From Desulfuromusa sp. (GTDB lineage Bacteria; Desulfobacterota; Desulfuromonadia; Desulfuromonadales; Geopsychrobacteraceae), in contig JADGEB010000006.1 in assembly GCA_016744595.1 (NCBI GenBank), positions 2,498 through 66,497 on the forward strand: a stretch of 64,000 nt of DNA, read 5' to 3'. A program made the translations under genes and the position numbers. Below, one piece after another: positions 9,701 through 17,462 of the stretch; the first letter of the stretch is position 1; every line of letters begins with the position of its first letter. The notes beneath the pieces are model-generated. The model worked only from the letters and a program-made list of their open reading frames with translations. It was not told the origin of the DNA and ran no database searches.

Positions 9701-10018
9701 AATGACAGACAATATTTCCATGAGTTCAGCGAGTAACACCGAAAGAAAAGTATTCGTGCGCCTTAACTCTGCAATAGAGGTTGCGGTTGACAGATTATGG
9801 AGTTTTATTTTCATCGCTAGAATTTTTTTCTGCAGAATATGGGATAGCTCCATCTTGACCTGCTCATTTTCTAGCAACATCTGCAGATAATCTTGCCGTT
9901 CCTTTAACAGCCCTTGACCGATACGGAGTCCGGAGAAGCTCATCATAAACAAGATGAGAAGCAAAATAATCTGCGCAACGATGTTTTTCTGAAAGATCTT
10001 CAGCGTAGGTATCTTCAA
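6755..10018 (-). CDS. Hybrid sensor histidine kinase with periplasmic helical sensor, three PAS domains and receiver
   Basis: 1087 residues. Membrane segments at about 13-33 and 236-254 enclose a largely helical periplasmic region of ~200 residues. A coiled coil (255-300) follows, then PAS domains at about 305-425, 465-580 and 585-700; the first has several cysteines (NPCDDIGVQCPL). The HisKA domain has H722 in SHELRTPLNAI, the ATPase domain has DNGIGIP and GTGIGM, and a receiver with D1018 ends the protein. No Hpt domain is present. It overlaps the upstream binding-protein gene by ATGA and is three bases from the HD-GYP regulator. The layout resembles TorT-TorS, where a periplasmic binding protein presents the ligand state to the kinase. 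Confidence 0.93.
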   Translation of the reverse strand: MKIPTLKIFQKNIVAQIILLLILFMMSFSGLRIGQGLLKERQDYLQMLLENEQVKMELSHILQKKILAMKIKLHNLSTATSIAELRRTNTFLSVLLAELMEILSVIERGGTQQINNLVNFGFEESTSRNLEYKKFGTQAINVEILELKAKFVELQQIILEFKPLVEQKIYILEGTDLIQVAGAIRRVNNYYKGIEPFFKRMLGNSHFLHSQSLQETRRIQKINSQFSHTYKWVDYTSTIVTFGFILLMGAFVLKSSRKILLERQQFQQQLLETNENLETTIQERTSALENEVVERKTAEIKIKEQADFLRKVIESLSHPFYVIDAQDQSIILANSVALAQGDGSKTTCYSLIHNRDNPCDDIGVQCPLQIIEQTGKAVVLERVRQNKQGEDTFSEVHGYPIFDDDGKLIQMIEYSLDITAKKKAESALKSANSQLELKVKERTSALEEQILQRKEVQLQLIKNERYFRRLIENVSDVITLLDEDGIITYSSPSSRIVIGIPPEKIIGFDIRDIVLAEDLKHIQISTLHELYSGATPMEYRLMDKKGEIHVMETYIQKFQQDDDSDGYILYSRDITLRKQAEEETHKLKMVVEQSPSSIVITDTEGTIEYVNPAFEQITGYSFTEAVGQNPRVLKSGNTPESAFRQLWKTITAGHVWRGEFINRKKNGDLYNENVLVLPIKNVKGEITNFVAVKENVTELKRARKHAEQANQAKSNFLSNMSHELRTPLNAINGFSQLMLKSKKNPLNEKQMDMTGQIHTAGQHLLQLINEILDLARIESGEFSLSLESLDPHIFLDDCLSLTRSLADEKSITITGSYAGTDLPLVRADLTRVKQIMLNLLSNSVKYNKPEGTVVVDVEMEISGFLRFNVTDNGIGIPEEKQKDLFSPFKRVLENPNEIEGTGIGMTITKQLVEKMGGDIGFESQLDKGSHFWFTLPVSVGMSIAENRSDLIETSNNKTCAEEKVQEKLILYIEDDPVNTIFMHELILEQENFRLITAPTGEDGVVMAEENLPDLILLDLNLPGIDGFQTYRQLKSNPKTEFVPVVAVSADAMEKTVKRVHKLGFNGFIPKPVNVSQLLKIMADALEK

Positions 10019-10797
10019 TCCAAAAAACCGTATTTCTGAAAAATATTTTGCCCCACATCCGATGATGCAATTTGCATAATTTTTCTGGCAAGTTCTGGAT
10101 ACTGACTATAAGTCAACAAACCCATAACCAGTGGTTGCTTTTTAATTTTCTGAGCAGGAAGAGCGATAAAGTCCATTTTCCCGATATTAGCAGATAAAAA
10201 ATTGACTGCTTTCCAGTTCATAACGACATCGGCATCCTTGCTAATTATCGCCAGAGCAAGCCCCTTGGAATCAGTAGTCATATAGAAACTGTTATCGATG
10301 ACTTCTTGATATATTCCAGCATGCTGAAGAATTCGTTCCGTCTCACGCCCAATCGCACCGGCATTTTTAGTTCCGATGACAACGTTCAATAGTCTGCTTT
10401 GAAGATGATTCAGATCAGAAGTGATCTGCTTGGGATTACCCGGCTGAACAAAAAGACCAGCTTCATTGTAACCAACCTGTATCGATTGAGTGATCGTTCC
10501 TTTTTTTTGCAATTCATCAATATATGATTTATCACCTGGAAAAAAAAGGTCTCCTATTTGGTTTGTTTCAACTGATTTGAGGATATGACCCGATCCACCA
10601 GAGGTAATTTTAACCCGACAATCTTCTTTCTTTTCAAACAACGCACTGATTTCCTGTAGCGGTTGAAGCATAGTCATTCCGCTATAAATCAAGAGTTCGC
10701 ACTGATCGCTGTTTGCTGGTTCTGGATACTTCTGCATATCACAAGCAACGAGAAAAAGTAGCAGAACAAACAGCAAGTTAAATTTGGTATTTTGCAT
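10015..10797 (-). CDS. ModA-like solute-binding lipoprotein, probable sensory partner of the kinase
   Basis: 260 residues from the ATG at 10797 (GGTGG upstream; an ATG five codons earlier lacks a site). The N-terminus is a lipoprotein signal ending in the lipobox LFLVAC. The mature part follows the molybdate/phosphate binding fold (LLIYSGMTMLQPLQEI, TSGGSGHILKSV, DLFFPGDKSYI, VVIGTKNAGAIGRET). No permease or ATPase gene is adjacent; instead it is translationally coupled to a hybrid histidine kinase. I infer a ligand-sensing role, with an oxyanion as one possible ligand. Confidence 0.8.
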   Translation of the reverse strand: MQNTKFNLLFVLLLFLVACDMQKYPEPANSDQCELLIYSGMTMLQPLQEISALFEKKEDCRVKITSGGSGHILKSVETNQIGDLFFPGDKSYIDELQKKGTITQSIQVGYNEAGLFVQPGNPKQITSDLNHLQSRLLNVVIGTKNAGAIGRETERILQHAGIYQEVIDNSFYMTTDSKGLALAIISKDADVVMNWKAVNFLSANIGKMDFIALPAQKIKKQPLVMGLLTYSQYPELARKIMQIASSDVGQNIFQKYGFLD

Positions 10798-10918
10798 AGC
10801 CACCACCGGCATTAAAATTTATCAATCAACAATATAGAACAAACAACACAAACTCAACAGATAAATAGATTTTAAATAGTTGGTGCTTATATTTTACATT
10901 CTCTTTTTCTCCGTTTTT

Positions 10919-10965
10919 AAAATAAAAAGGGCGGTAGATCTGAGATCTACCGCCCTTTTTATTTT
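10919..10965 (-). terminator. Intrinsic terminator after rplI
   Basis: A perfect 23-base inverted repeat with a one-base centre; stem core GGGCGGTAGATCT flanked by A and T runs. It ends the rpsF-rpsR-DUF2232-rplI transcript on the minus strand. Confidence 0.92.
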
Positions 10966-10990
10966 GTAATACGACTTAAATATTATCGAT

Positions 10991-11449
10991 TTATACTTCT
11001 TCCTCAGCCTTGACAACCACTTTCAGATCAGCAACAACTCCAGCATCCAACTTAACTGGAACGATATGCTCACCCAGAGATTTAATCGTCTCGCTCAAGT
11101 TAATCTTTTTACGATCAATCTCAACACCTGCCTCACGAAGCTTGGTCTCAAGATCCATAGAGGTTACAGAACCAAACAACTTGCCTTCTTCGCTGGCACG
11201 CTGAGTAAATGTGCACGTTACCTTTTCAATCCGAGCCTTGACCCCTTCAGCATCCTTGGTCACTTTTTCCAACTTCCGCGACAACTGACGTTTTTGATGG
11301 TCGAGTTCCTTGACATTGCGCTCATTGGCGACACTTGCCAACCCTTTGGGAACCAAGAAGTTTCTGGCATAACCGGCCTTGACTGATACAACATCACCAA
11401 TGATCCCTAGACCATCGATATTTTCTTTTAAAATAATACTGGTATTCAT
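10991..11449 (-). CDS. rplI: 50S ribosomal protein L9
   Basis: 152 residues, normal length for L9. The ATG at 11449 has GGAGGAGAG upstream; earlier in-frame codons are not homologous. N-terminal domain with ILKENIDGLG and the GYARNFLVPKGLA motif, long central helix, then C-terminal domain (FGSVTSMDLETKL). It binds 23S rRNA near the L1 stalk. Last gene of the rpsF operon, 25 bases after the DUF2232 gene. Confidence 0.97.
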   Translation of the reverse strand: MNTSIILKENIDGLGIIGDVVSVKAGYARNFLVPKGLASVANERNVKELDHQKRQLSRKLEKVTKDAEGVKARIEKVTCTFTQRASEEGKLFGSVTSMDLETKLREAGVEIDRKKINLSETIKSLGEHIVPVKLDAGVVADLKVVVKAEEEV

Positions 11450-11474
11450 GTCTCTCCTCCGTATTGGATCGAGT

Positions 11475-12404
11475 TTATATTTTCTTTTGCCTGGGCCGAC
11501 GAAAATCGATCCATAGATCAAAAACGCCGGCACAAGTAATAATTATTGGTAAAGGGTTAAGTATCAGCAAAAGCAAATAGATCAAACCTTTTACCAGTGG
11601 TGGATAGGGCTTTTTCTGTAGAAAACTGTTGACGACTGCCATCCCCTGCAAAAAATAAAGGGGAAGTAAAACAACCAACAAATTTCGCCCTGCCAATGAT
11701 ACAGTTTCAACTGGCAACAACAATAAAAAGCCAGCCCCAATCAAAACCCAAATCAGCCCGCTAGGCAAACGCCAATGTGCAAATGGGGTTCCGTAAATCT
11801 GGTACCGGTTCCCCTTAAAACGCTGTAGCAGTACCAAACAAAACGTCTGAATTGCCAGCAAAGAAGCAAGGTAGAGTCCGTAGAAACTTTTGCCGATAAA
11901 CTCGGCCATACCATCAACAACCTGTTGCATATTCTGCAACTGTGATTCACTAAAGCCAGAATCACTATAAATTTGCATCGCTTGATCAACTTCAGCCTGT
12001 ATCATTTGATCGATCAGCGTTTGTATGTTGATTCCACTTGCAACCACAGTAAGCAGAATCATAATTGATGTTGCAACTGCCGAACCCAGGGTAGCGTATA
12101 ATACCGCTCGATCCCAAGGAATTCTCTGCCGCAAAAATAACGGAAGCAACAAGGAACCAACACCAAAGATTCCTAAATAAGCAGCCAGAGTGTATGTTGT
12201 TGCTAACTGCAGCAACAAAGCACTTGTTACTGCGACAACGACTATCCCAGCCCGAATCCCAAACCGCATACTCAGGTAAGCAGCAGCTAGCGGAGTCAAT
12301 AGGTTGAGAAAAGCACCTGATGGCCCAATCCAGCTAATTCCGAGCAAGCAGAGTAGAGTGACTCCAATTCCAACTGCAGTAAAAAGTACCGACTGCCCCT
12401 TCAT
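11475..12404 (-). CDS. DUF2232 (YybS-like) integral membrane protein
   Basis: 309 residues with about eight hydrophobic segments. It lies between rpsR and rplI, a placement common in Deltaproteobacteria and Firmicutes for this family. The N-terminal half has the ECF S-component-like pattern (FLNLLTPLAAAYLSMRFG, ALLLQLATTYTLAAYLG). No function is established. Its position suggests a link to growth or translation control, but that is only context. Confidence 0.75.
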   Translation of the reverse strand: MKGQSVLFTAVGIGVTLLCLLGISWIGPSGAFLNLLTPLAAAYLSMRFGIRAGIVVVAVTSALLLQLATTYTLAAYLGIFGVGSLLLPLFLRQRIPWDRAVLYATLGSAVATSIMILLTVVASGINIQTLIDQMIQAEVDQAMQIYSDSGFSESQLQNMQQVVDGMAEFIGKSFYGLYLASLLAIQTFCLVLLQRFKGNRYQIYGTPFAHWRLPSGLIWVLIGAGFLLLLPVETVSLAGRNLLVVLLPLYFLQGMAVVNSFLQKKPYPPLVKGLIYLLLLILNPLPIIITCAGVFDLWIDFRRPRQKKI

Positions 12405-12427
12405 CTTGGTTATAACAACACCTCGAC

Positions 12428-12697
12428 TTAAAGGGAATGTGACGCAGTGTAGGGCAGAAGTGCAATCTGCCGGGCATTTTTAATTGCTTCAGCTATTTGA
12501 CGCTGATGCGCTGCGCAGGTTCCAGAAATCCGACGAGGAACAATTTTACCTCGTTCAGATAAATAATACTTAAGATTATTAACATCTTTATAATCGATCT
12601 TCTGTTTCTTATCTGCGCAATAGCGACAAACTTTACGCCGGCCAAAACGACGCCGTGGTGGTGCAGAAGATGGACGGGAAGGTCTTTCGTAAGCCAT
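12428..12697 (-). CDS. rpsR: 30S ribosomal protein S18
   Basis: 89 residues from the ATG at 12697 (AGGAG upstream). Core motif [18 protein letters not shown] and [19 protein letters not shown] are typical; the N-terminal [12 protein letters not shown] keeps a zinc-binding-type cysteine pair. It pairs with S6 on the 30S platform. It follows rpsF directly, with no ssb or priB gene between them. Confidence 0.97.
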   Translation of the reverse strand: MAYERPSRPSSAPPRRRFGRRKVCRYCADKKQKIDYKDVNNLKYYLSERGKIVPRRISGTCAAHQRQIAEAIKNARQIALLPYTASHSL

Positions 12698-12760
12698 AAA
12701 TATTCTCCTAAATTGTGGCAACCCAAAATAGATACGGGTAACTACTAAATTATTTTAAAT

Positions 12761-13153
12761 TTAACTTTCTTCCTTAATCGGGGCAGCATCTTCGTCGGCA
12801 GATGAACTTTCGACGGCTGCAACTTCTTCTACTTCGGCAGCAGGCTCCTCTATAACAGCAGGAAACTCTTCTTCAAAACGGACAGTCAAGAACCGAAGAA
12901 TCTTTTCATCTAAGCGAAGACGACGCTCAAATTCAGCAATCACCTCAGGCTCAGCACAGAAGAGGGTTTGCACATAGTTGCCACGCTCGACCTTTTTGAT
13001 CGGATACGCCAACTTGCGAACGCCCCAGTTATCCAGCTTGTGGATCTCAGCCGCCTGATCGGTGAGTACCTTCTGGAACTTCTCCACCATAGCAGTCAAC
13101 TCATCGCCGACAACCTCTGGATGGATAATGTAGAGTGATTCGTAATTTCTCAT
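12761..13153 (-). CDS. rpsF: 30S ribosomal protein S6
   Basis: 130 residues from the ATG at 13153, with GGAG upstream. N-terminus MRNYESLYIIHP is typical, as is LDNWGVRKLAYPIKK. The C-terminus has an acidic tail of about 30 residues rich in Glu and Ala, like the variable tail of S6 in other bacteria. First gene of the S6-S18-DUF2232-L9 operon. Confidence 0.97.
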   Translation of the reverse strand: MRNYESLYIIHPEVVGDELTAMVEKFQKVLTDQAAEIHKLDNWGVRKLAYPIKKVERGNYVQTLFCAEPEVIAEFERRLRLDEKILRFLTVRFEEEFPAVIEEPAAEVEEVAAVESSSADEDAAPIKEES

Positions 13154-13206
13154 CAATGGATCTCCTCTAGGATTAACAGCCCCGGACTAACCCGGAACAA
13201 GGATAT

Positions 13207-13230
13207 GCCTGATTCCCCACGGATTCAGGC
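13207..13230 (-). promoter_or_regulatory. Hairpin in the rpsF leader, candidate S6:S18 autoregulatory element
   Basis: On the minus strand GCCTGA...TCAGGC forms a stem with an A-A mismatch and two more pairs, and the sequence ATCCGTGGGG lies in the apical part; a second small CCGG/CCGG stem lies nearer the start codon. Many bacteria use an S6:S18-binding leader with a CCG-containing loop. The match here is suggestive only. Confidence 0.3.
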
Positions 13231-13265
13231 GAAACAACAGCTTTTAACATAAGTACCCTATTGAT

Positions 13266-14474
13266 TCAAGACTTTTCGGGGGAAATTTGATCGTTACTTG
13301 GAAGGACATTACCGACCCGAAGCAAAGTCAATCGAGTCAGTATAGGGCCGACCAGTTCAAAAACAACCGTTGAACCAAGGATGACGGGTAGAAGAATATC
13401 TTTTGATTCAGGGAATCGCTGACTCGCCAGCAACACCATCGCAATAGCAACCCCTGCCTGTGGTAGCAGTGCAATCCCCATCCACTGGGATATCTTTAGT
13501 TCGGTTTTACCGATTATCCCACCAACCCAGCTCCCCATGATTCGTCCTAGGACCCGAAGAAACATATAACCAAAACCAAGGAGACCAACCTGCCCCAAAA
13601 CATCAATGTGTAGAGACGCCCCAGCTAACAGAAAAAAAAGGATAAGAAATGGCCATTCTACCCCTTCAATTTCATGAAAAGATTGCTCACAGTGCTTACA
13701 GCAATTAGCCACAATAGCCCCGAGAACCATCGCTGCCAACAAATAAGACACATCGAACCAAACAGCCAATCCGGTGCAGAGAAGAACTAATCCGAGAGCC
13801 TCAGCCTGAGTCGCTTCGCCAGGACGAATACGCCCACTAAGATAGGCCATTGGTATCCCGAGAACCACACCAAGCAGAACAGCCCCTCCAATCTCCCAAG
13901 CCCCTGTGGCAAGAATTTGCGCAGCACCAACTTGCCCTCCAATTGACTGAGCAATAACTGATATCAGACTAAATAAAAGCAAACCCAACACATCATCAAT
14001 TGCTACGATTCCTAGCAATGTATCTGTAAACTTTCCACTAGCTCGACATTCACGGATAACATCTATCGTGGCGGCCGGATCTGTCGCAGTTGAAATTCCA
14101 GCAAACAATAATGAAATTCCAACAGGCACCCCACAGAGAAAAAGGACTATAAAAACGACCGAAGCGGTAACAATAACAACTCCCACTGACATGCCAAATA
14201 CGGCTCGACCATAATTTCGGAACGTAGTGATGGTCATTTTTTGGCCAAGCATGAAACCGATCATTGCCAGGGCGATGTTGGTCAGAACAGGAAACCATTG
14301 CTCAGTAAATGGGGGTAGTAAATCAAGAACAGAAGGACCGATCACAAACCCGGATAACAACAACAGGGTCACACGAGGTAAAGGAGTATGCCGTCCAACC
14401 AGATCAGCAATCAGCCCAAGGAGAAACAGACCGCCAAAGGTCACCAGAATTTGAGCGGTAATATGATTTTCCAT
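13266..14474 (-). CDS. CPA2-family cation:proton antiporter (KefB/NapA-like)
   Basis: 402 residues with about twelve hydrophobic segments and the family's motifs: FAGISTATDPAATIDVIRE (DP pair in the ion-binding site), GIVAIDDVLGLLL, and LPQAGVAIAMVLLASQRF. It exports Na+ or K+ in exchange for protons in the inner membrane. It has no C-terminal TrkA-N domain. It lies in the same direction as a small membrane protein and a K+ channel, suggesting a K+/pH homeostasis group. Which cation is moved is not visible. Confidence 0.85.
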   Translation of the reverse strand: MENHITAQILVTFGGLFLLGLIADLVGRHTPLPRVTLLLLSGFVIGPSVLDLLPPFTEQWFPVLTNIALAMIGFMLGQKMTITTFRNYGRAVFGMSVGVVIVTASVVFIVLFLCGVPVGISLLFAGISTATDPAATIDVIRECRASGKFTDTLLGIVAIDDVLGLLLFSLISVIAQSIGGQVGAAQILATGAWEIGGAVLLGVVLGIPMAYLSGRIRPGEATQAEALGLVLLCTGLAVWFDVSYLLAAMVLGAIVANCCKHCEQSFHEIEGVEWPFLILFFLLAGASLHIDVLGQVGLLGFGYMFLRVLGRIMGSWVGGIIGKTELKISQWMGIALLPQAGVAIAMVLLASQRFPESKDILLPVILGSTVVFELVGPILTRLTLLRVGNVLPSNDQISPEKS

Positions 14475-14550
14475 CGTAGTCGATCTCCTGTGTTTTCAAT
14501 GTAGAAAAACTGAGATCCTCAGAAATCCAATTCAATGCTACAAGTATACA

Positions 14551-14886
14551 TCAGTCATCTTCATGCTTCACCAGATCGATAATAATAAAAATAATTGATA
14601 TGACATTTGCAACAGCAGCACCCATTGCAAGCCCCTTAGCTGCGAGGATATTTCCAACAGCAAAAAACATATAAACAGCTGGCAACAGATGGAGATCGGC
14701 AACAAAACTTGTCGCCAAAATTTCGGCACTTAAAATTCCACGTTTCCCCAATTTAAGCGTTGTGGCAATTAAGTTAAATGAAGTTGCCAGAATCAATTCA
14801 AATGCTGAAGGATCAAAGATGAAACCGATATTAGTACTGAGCGCCATAATAATAAAAAATGTTGTAAAAACCCTTCCCCAATACAT
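14551..14886 (-). CDS. Small conserved membrane protein next to K+ channel
   Basis: 111 residues with three or four hydrophobic helices and a short charged tail (LVKHEDD). GGAGG precedes the start. It sits between a K+ channel gene (38 bases upstream) and the antiporter. I do not recognise the family with certainty. The linkage suggests an accessory subunit or regulator of cation transport. Confidence 0.6.
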   Translation of the reverse strand: MYWGRVFTTFFIIMALSTNIGFIFDPSAFELILATSFNLIATTLKLGKRGILSAEILATSFVADLHLLPAVYMFFAVGNILAAKGLAMGAAVANVISIIFIIIDLVKHEDD

Positions 14887-14923
14887 AACAACCTCCCCTT
14901 TCTTAGTTTAAACCAACACTGGG

Positions 14924-16084
14924 TTATGCAAATTTTTCTGCATACTTCTTTAAATATCTCTGCATATCTTTAATCTTACCGATAACCAGCAGGACATCTC
15001 CCTGCTGAATATCGGTATCCCCAGAAACTTGAGTAATAATTTCTTTTTCTCTTTTTATGGCAAAAACCATCAGATCAAAAGCTTTCAGTTCCATATCCTT
15101 AATATGCCGTCCCGGAAAATTATTAATGTCCTTAATTTCCATCTCTTCCAGATCAACATCCGTATCATCGCTATAAATTACATCATCCACAAAATGAGAG
15201 GCGTCCGGCTTGATGGCATAAGAAACCAACCTCTGACCAGCAATAATCTGTGGGGTAATAACATGCTTAGCTCCAATTTTTAGAAGTTTTTCTTTATTTT
15301 CTATATCTTTAGCAATCGAATAGATATAAGCAGATTTATTATCAAACTTATCAAATAAGATTTTGGCTGACACAACAATGGCAAAATTATCATTATCACT
15401 AGACGATGCAGCAATAACGCCCCGGCAGGTACTGATATGAGCTTTTCGCAGGTTTACATCACTGAACGGATCACCATTAATATGGTATTCAACCTTCAAC
15501 CCAAGGCATTTCACGTCAAAACCATCAAAATTATCAATCACGACAAAGGGAATTCTCTTTTTTTGAAACTGCTTGATAATCTCCTGAGATGTTTCATTGA
15601 GACCACAAATAATAAAATGTTGATCGAGTAACCCAACTTGTTTCACCATGTGTCTTTCTCCAAGCGACCTGATAAGATGTCCATCACTGATTATGGACAC
15701 AAAAACTCCCATTGAATAACCAAATCCGGCAATTCCTGAAAAAATCAATCCCATACTGAAGATACGTCCCTCAGAGGACGTTGGTGCAACTTCACTATAA
15801 CCAACCGTCGCAATCGTTATAACTGTCATATAAAGAGCATTGAGAGGCGAGTAATCGTCAATGGCCATATAACCGAGGGTACCAAAGGTCAATATCAGGA
15901 TCATAACGATGATAGGCGAACGTAGTCGGCCAAGAATTTGGTTAATATCTTCACCGGGTTGGATATCGAGAGGGGGACGTTTCCATTGAACGAATACAGA
16001 AAAAACGTCTTTAAGTTCATCCCAGTTTATGACAGCACGAGAATCGTCTTGCCGGTACTTTTTATGGCGCGGATTATTCGCCAT
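14924..16084 (-). CDS. Two-helix potassium channel with RCK (TrkA-N/TrkA-C) domains
   Basis: 386 residues. Two transmembrane helices flank the pore loop with the K+ selectivity filter in TIATVGYSEV (about residue 92). A cytoplasmic RCK domain follows (HFIICGLNETSQEIIKQF, a Rossmann nucleotide-binding start in which the second glycine of GxGxxG is replaced), then a TrkA-C domain ending in QQGDVLLVIGKIKDMQRYLKK. This is the MthK-like arrangement in which ligand binding to RCK gates the pore. It precedes a small membrane protein and a CPA2 antiporter. Confidence 0.92.
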   Translation of the reverse strand: MANNPRHKKYRQDDSRAVINWDELKDVFSVFVQWKRPPLDIQPGEDINQILGRLRSPIIVMILILTFGTLGYMAIDDYSPLNALYMTVITIATVGYSEVAPTSSEGRIFSMGLIFSGIAGFGYSMGVFVSIISDGHLIRSLGERHMVKQVGLLDQHFIICGLNETSQEIIKQFQKKRIPFVVIDNFDGFDVKCLGLKVEYHINGDPFSDVNLRKAHISTCRGVIAASSSDNDNFAIVVSAKILFDKFDNKSAYIYSIAKDIENKEKLLKIGAKHVITPQIIAGQRLVSYAIKPDASHFVDDVIYSDDTDVDLEEMEIKDINNFPGRHIKDMELKAFDLMVFAIKREKEIITQVSGDTDIQQGDVLLVIGKIKDMQRYLKKYAEKFA

Positions 16085-16230
16085 AGCAGTAGTTTTCCTT
16101 TAGCAACAGGGGATAATGACTTTTTTTGTCAACATTTCTTACAAAAAAACAACCAGACATATTTGATATAAGAAAGATTAGCCTTCCATATACGATAGAC
16201 GCTCTAAGCTGTCAAATATATTTATTAAAT

Positions 16231-16267
16231 ACAAAAAAACCCCACCACAAAGAAAGTGGCAGGGTTT
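16231..16267 (-). terminator. Intrinsic terminator after ychF
   Basis: On the minus strand AAACCC-x2-CCAC / GTGG-x2-GGGTTT form a stem with a small internal mismatch, followed by seven T. It lies 22 bases past the ychF stop codon. Confidence 0.8.
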
Positions 16268-16288
16268 AATAAACACTGATGAACAAAT

Positions 16289-17383
16289 CTAGACATTGAA
16301 ACGAAAATGCATAACATCACCGTCAGAAACCCGATAGTCTTTTCCTTCAAGACGCAGAAGGCCTTTTTCCTTGGCTCCGGCTTCACCATGTGAATTGACG
16401 TAGTCATCGTAAGCTGTTACTTCAGCCCGGATAAAACCTTTTTCAAAATCGGTGTGAATAACCCCAGCAGCTTGCGGTGCCAACGCTCCATCTGAAACAG
16501 TCCAGGCACGTACTTCTTTTGGACCTGCAGTAAAATAAGTAATTAACCCAAGCAATTCATAACCAGCATGAATTGTTCGCTCGAGCCCTGCTTCTTTAAG
16601 TCCCAATTCCTGCAAAAATTCTAATTTCTCTTCACTCTTCAATTCAGCAATTTCGGATTCGATCTTGCCACAAATAGTGACGACTTCTGCATTTTCAGAC
16701 ACAGCATGATCCCGAACTTTCTGGACGAACGGATGCGTTCCTTCGAGATCGTCCTCAGCTACGTTAGCAACATAGAGAACCGGCTTCATGGTAATCAAAT
16801 GAATTTCGGAGAGCAGTCCAAGTTCTTCCATATCCAGAGCAACTGAACGTGCGGGCAAACCATCATTCAGAGCAGCAGCTAACTTTTCGAGAACCTGAAG
16901 CTCCTGCTGCAACTTTTTATCACCACTTTTAGCCTGCTTCTTACCACGTAAAATCCGGTTATCGATACTATCCAGATCGGCAAGATTCAGTTCTGTTTGG
17001 ATTACTTCTATATCGCGAAGAGGATCCACACCTCCATCAACATGGACGACATTTTCATCCTCAAAACAGCGAACAATGTGGGCGATTGCATCAACCTGTC
17101 GAATATGCCCGAGAAACTGGTTCCCCAAACCCTCGCCTTGGCTGGCGCCACGAACTAGTCCAGCAATATCGACAAACTCCATTGCGGTTGGAACAATTTC
17201 TTTAGGACTGACAATGTTTGCTAATACATTCAGGCGCCGATCTGGAACGGCAACAACTCCAACATTCGGCTCAATTGTACAGAAAGGATAGTTAGCCGAT
17301 TCTGCTCCAGCTGAGGTGATTGCATTAAAGATCGTCGACTTACCTACATTTGGCAGGCCAACAATTCCACACTTAAAACCCAT
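16289..17383 (-). CDS. ychF: Redox-regulated Obg-like ATPase YchF
   Basis: 364 residues, full length. P-loop [15 protein letters not shown], the [12 protein letters not shown] switch region, [17 protein letters not shown], and the C-terminal TGS domain ending in [13 protein letters not shown]. YchF binds ribosomes, prefers ATP over GTP and affects translation and oxidative-stress responses. It is flanked by its own terminator and the hppA terminator, so it is probably monocistronic. Confidence 0.97.
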   Translation of the reverse strand: MGFKCGIVGLPNVGKSTIFNAITSAGAESANYPFCTIEPNVGVVAVPDRRLNVLANIVSPKEIVPTAMEFVDIAGLVRGASQGEGLGNQFLGHIRQVDAIAHIVRCFEDENVVHVDGGVDPLRDIEVIQTELNLADLDSIDNRILRGKKQAKSGDKKLQQELQVLEKLAAALNDGLPARSVALDMEELGLLSEIHLITMKPVLYVANVAEDDLEGTHPFVQKVRDHAVSENAEVVTICGKIESEIAELKSEEKLEFLQELGLKEAGLERTIHAGYELLGLITYFTAGPKEVRAWTVSDGALAPQAAGVIHTDFEKGFIRAEVTAYDDYVNSHGEAGAKEKGLLRLEGKDYRVSDGDVMHFRFNV

Positions 17384-17401
17384 AAATTTTCCCTGTTAAA
17401 A

Positions 17402-17432
17402 TAAAGATAGCCGGAGCAAAAGCCCCGGCTAT
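17402..17432 (-). terminator. Intrinsic terminator after hppA
   Basis: Minus strand: ATAGCCGG and CCGGCTAT arms with a 10-base loop, followed by the T-rich sequence CTTTATTTT. It lies about 30 bases past the hppA stop and just before the ychF start. Confidence 0.7.
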
Positions 17433-17462
17433 TGGATCGAACAATTAATATATAATCAGTTA

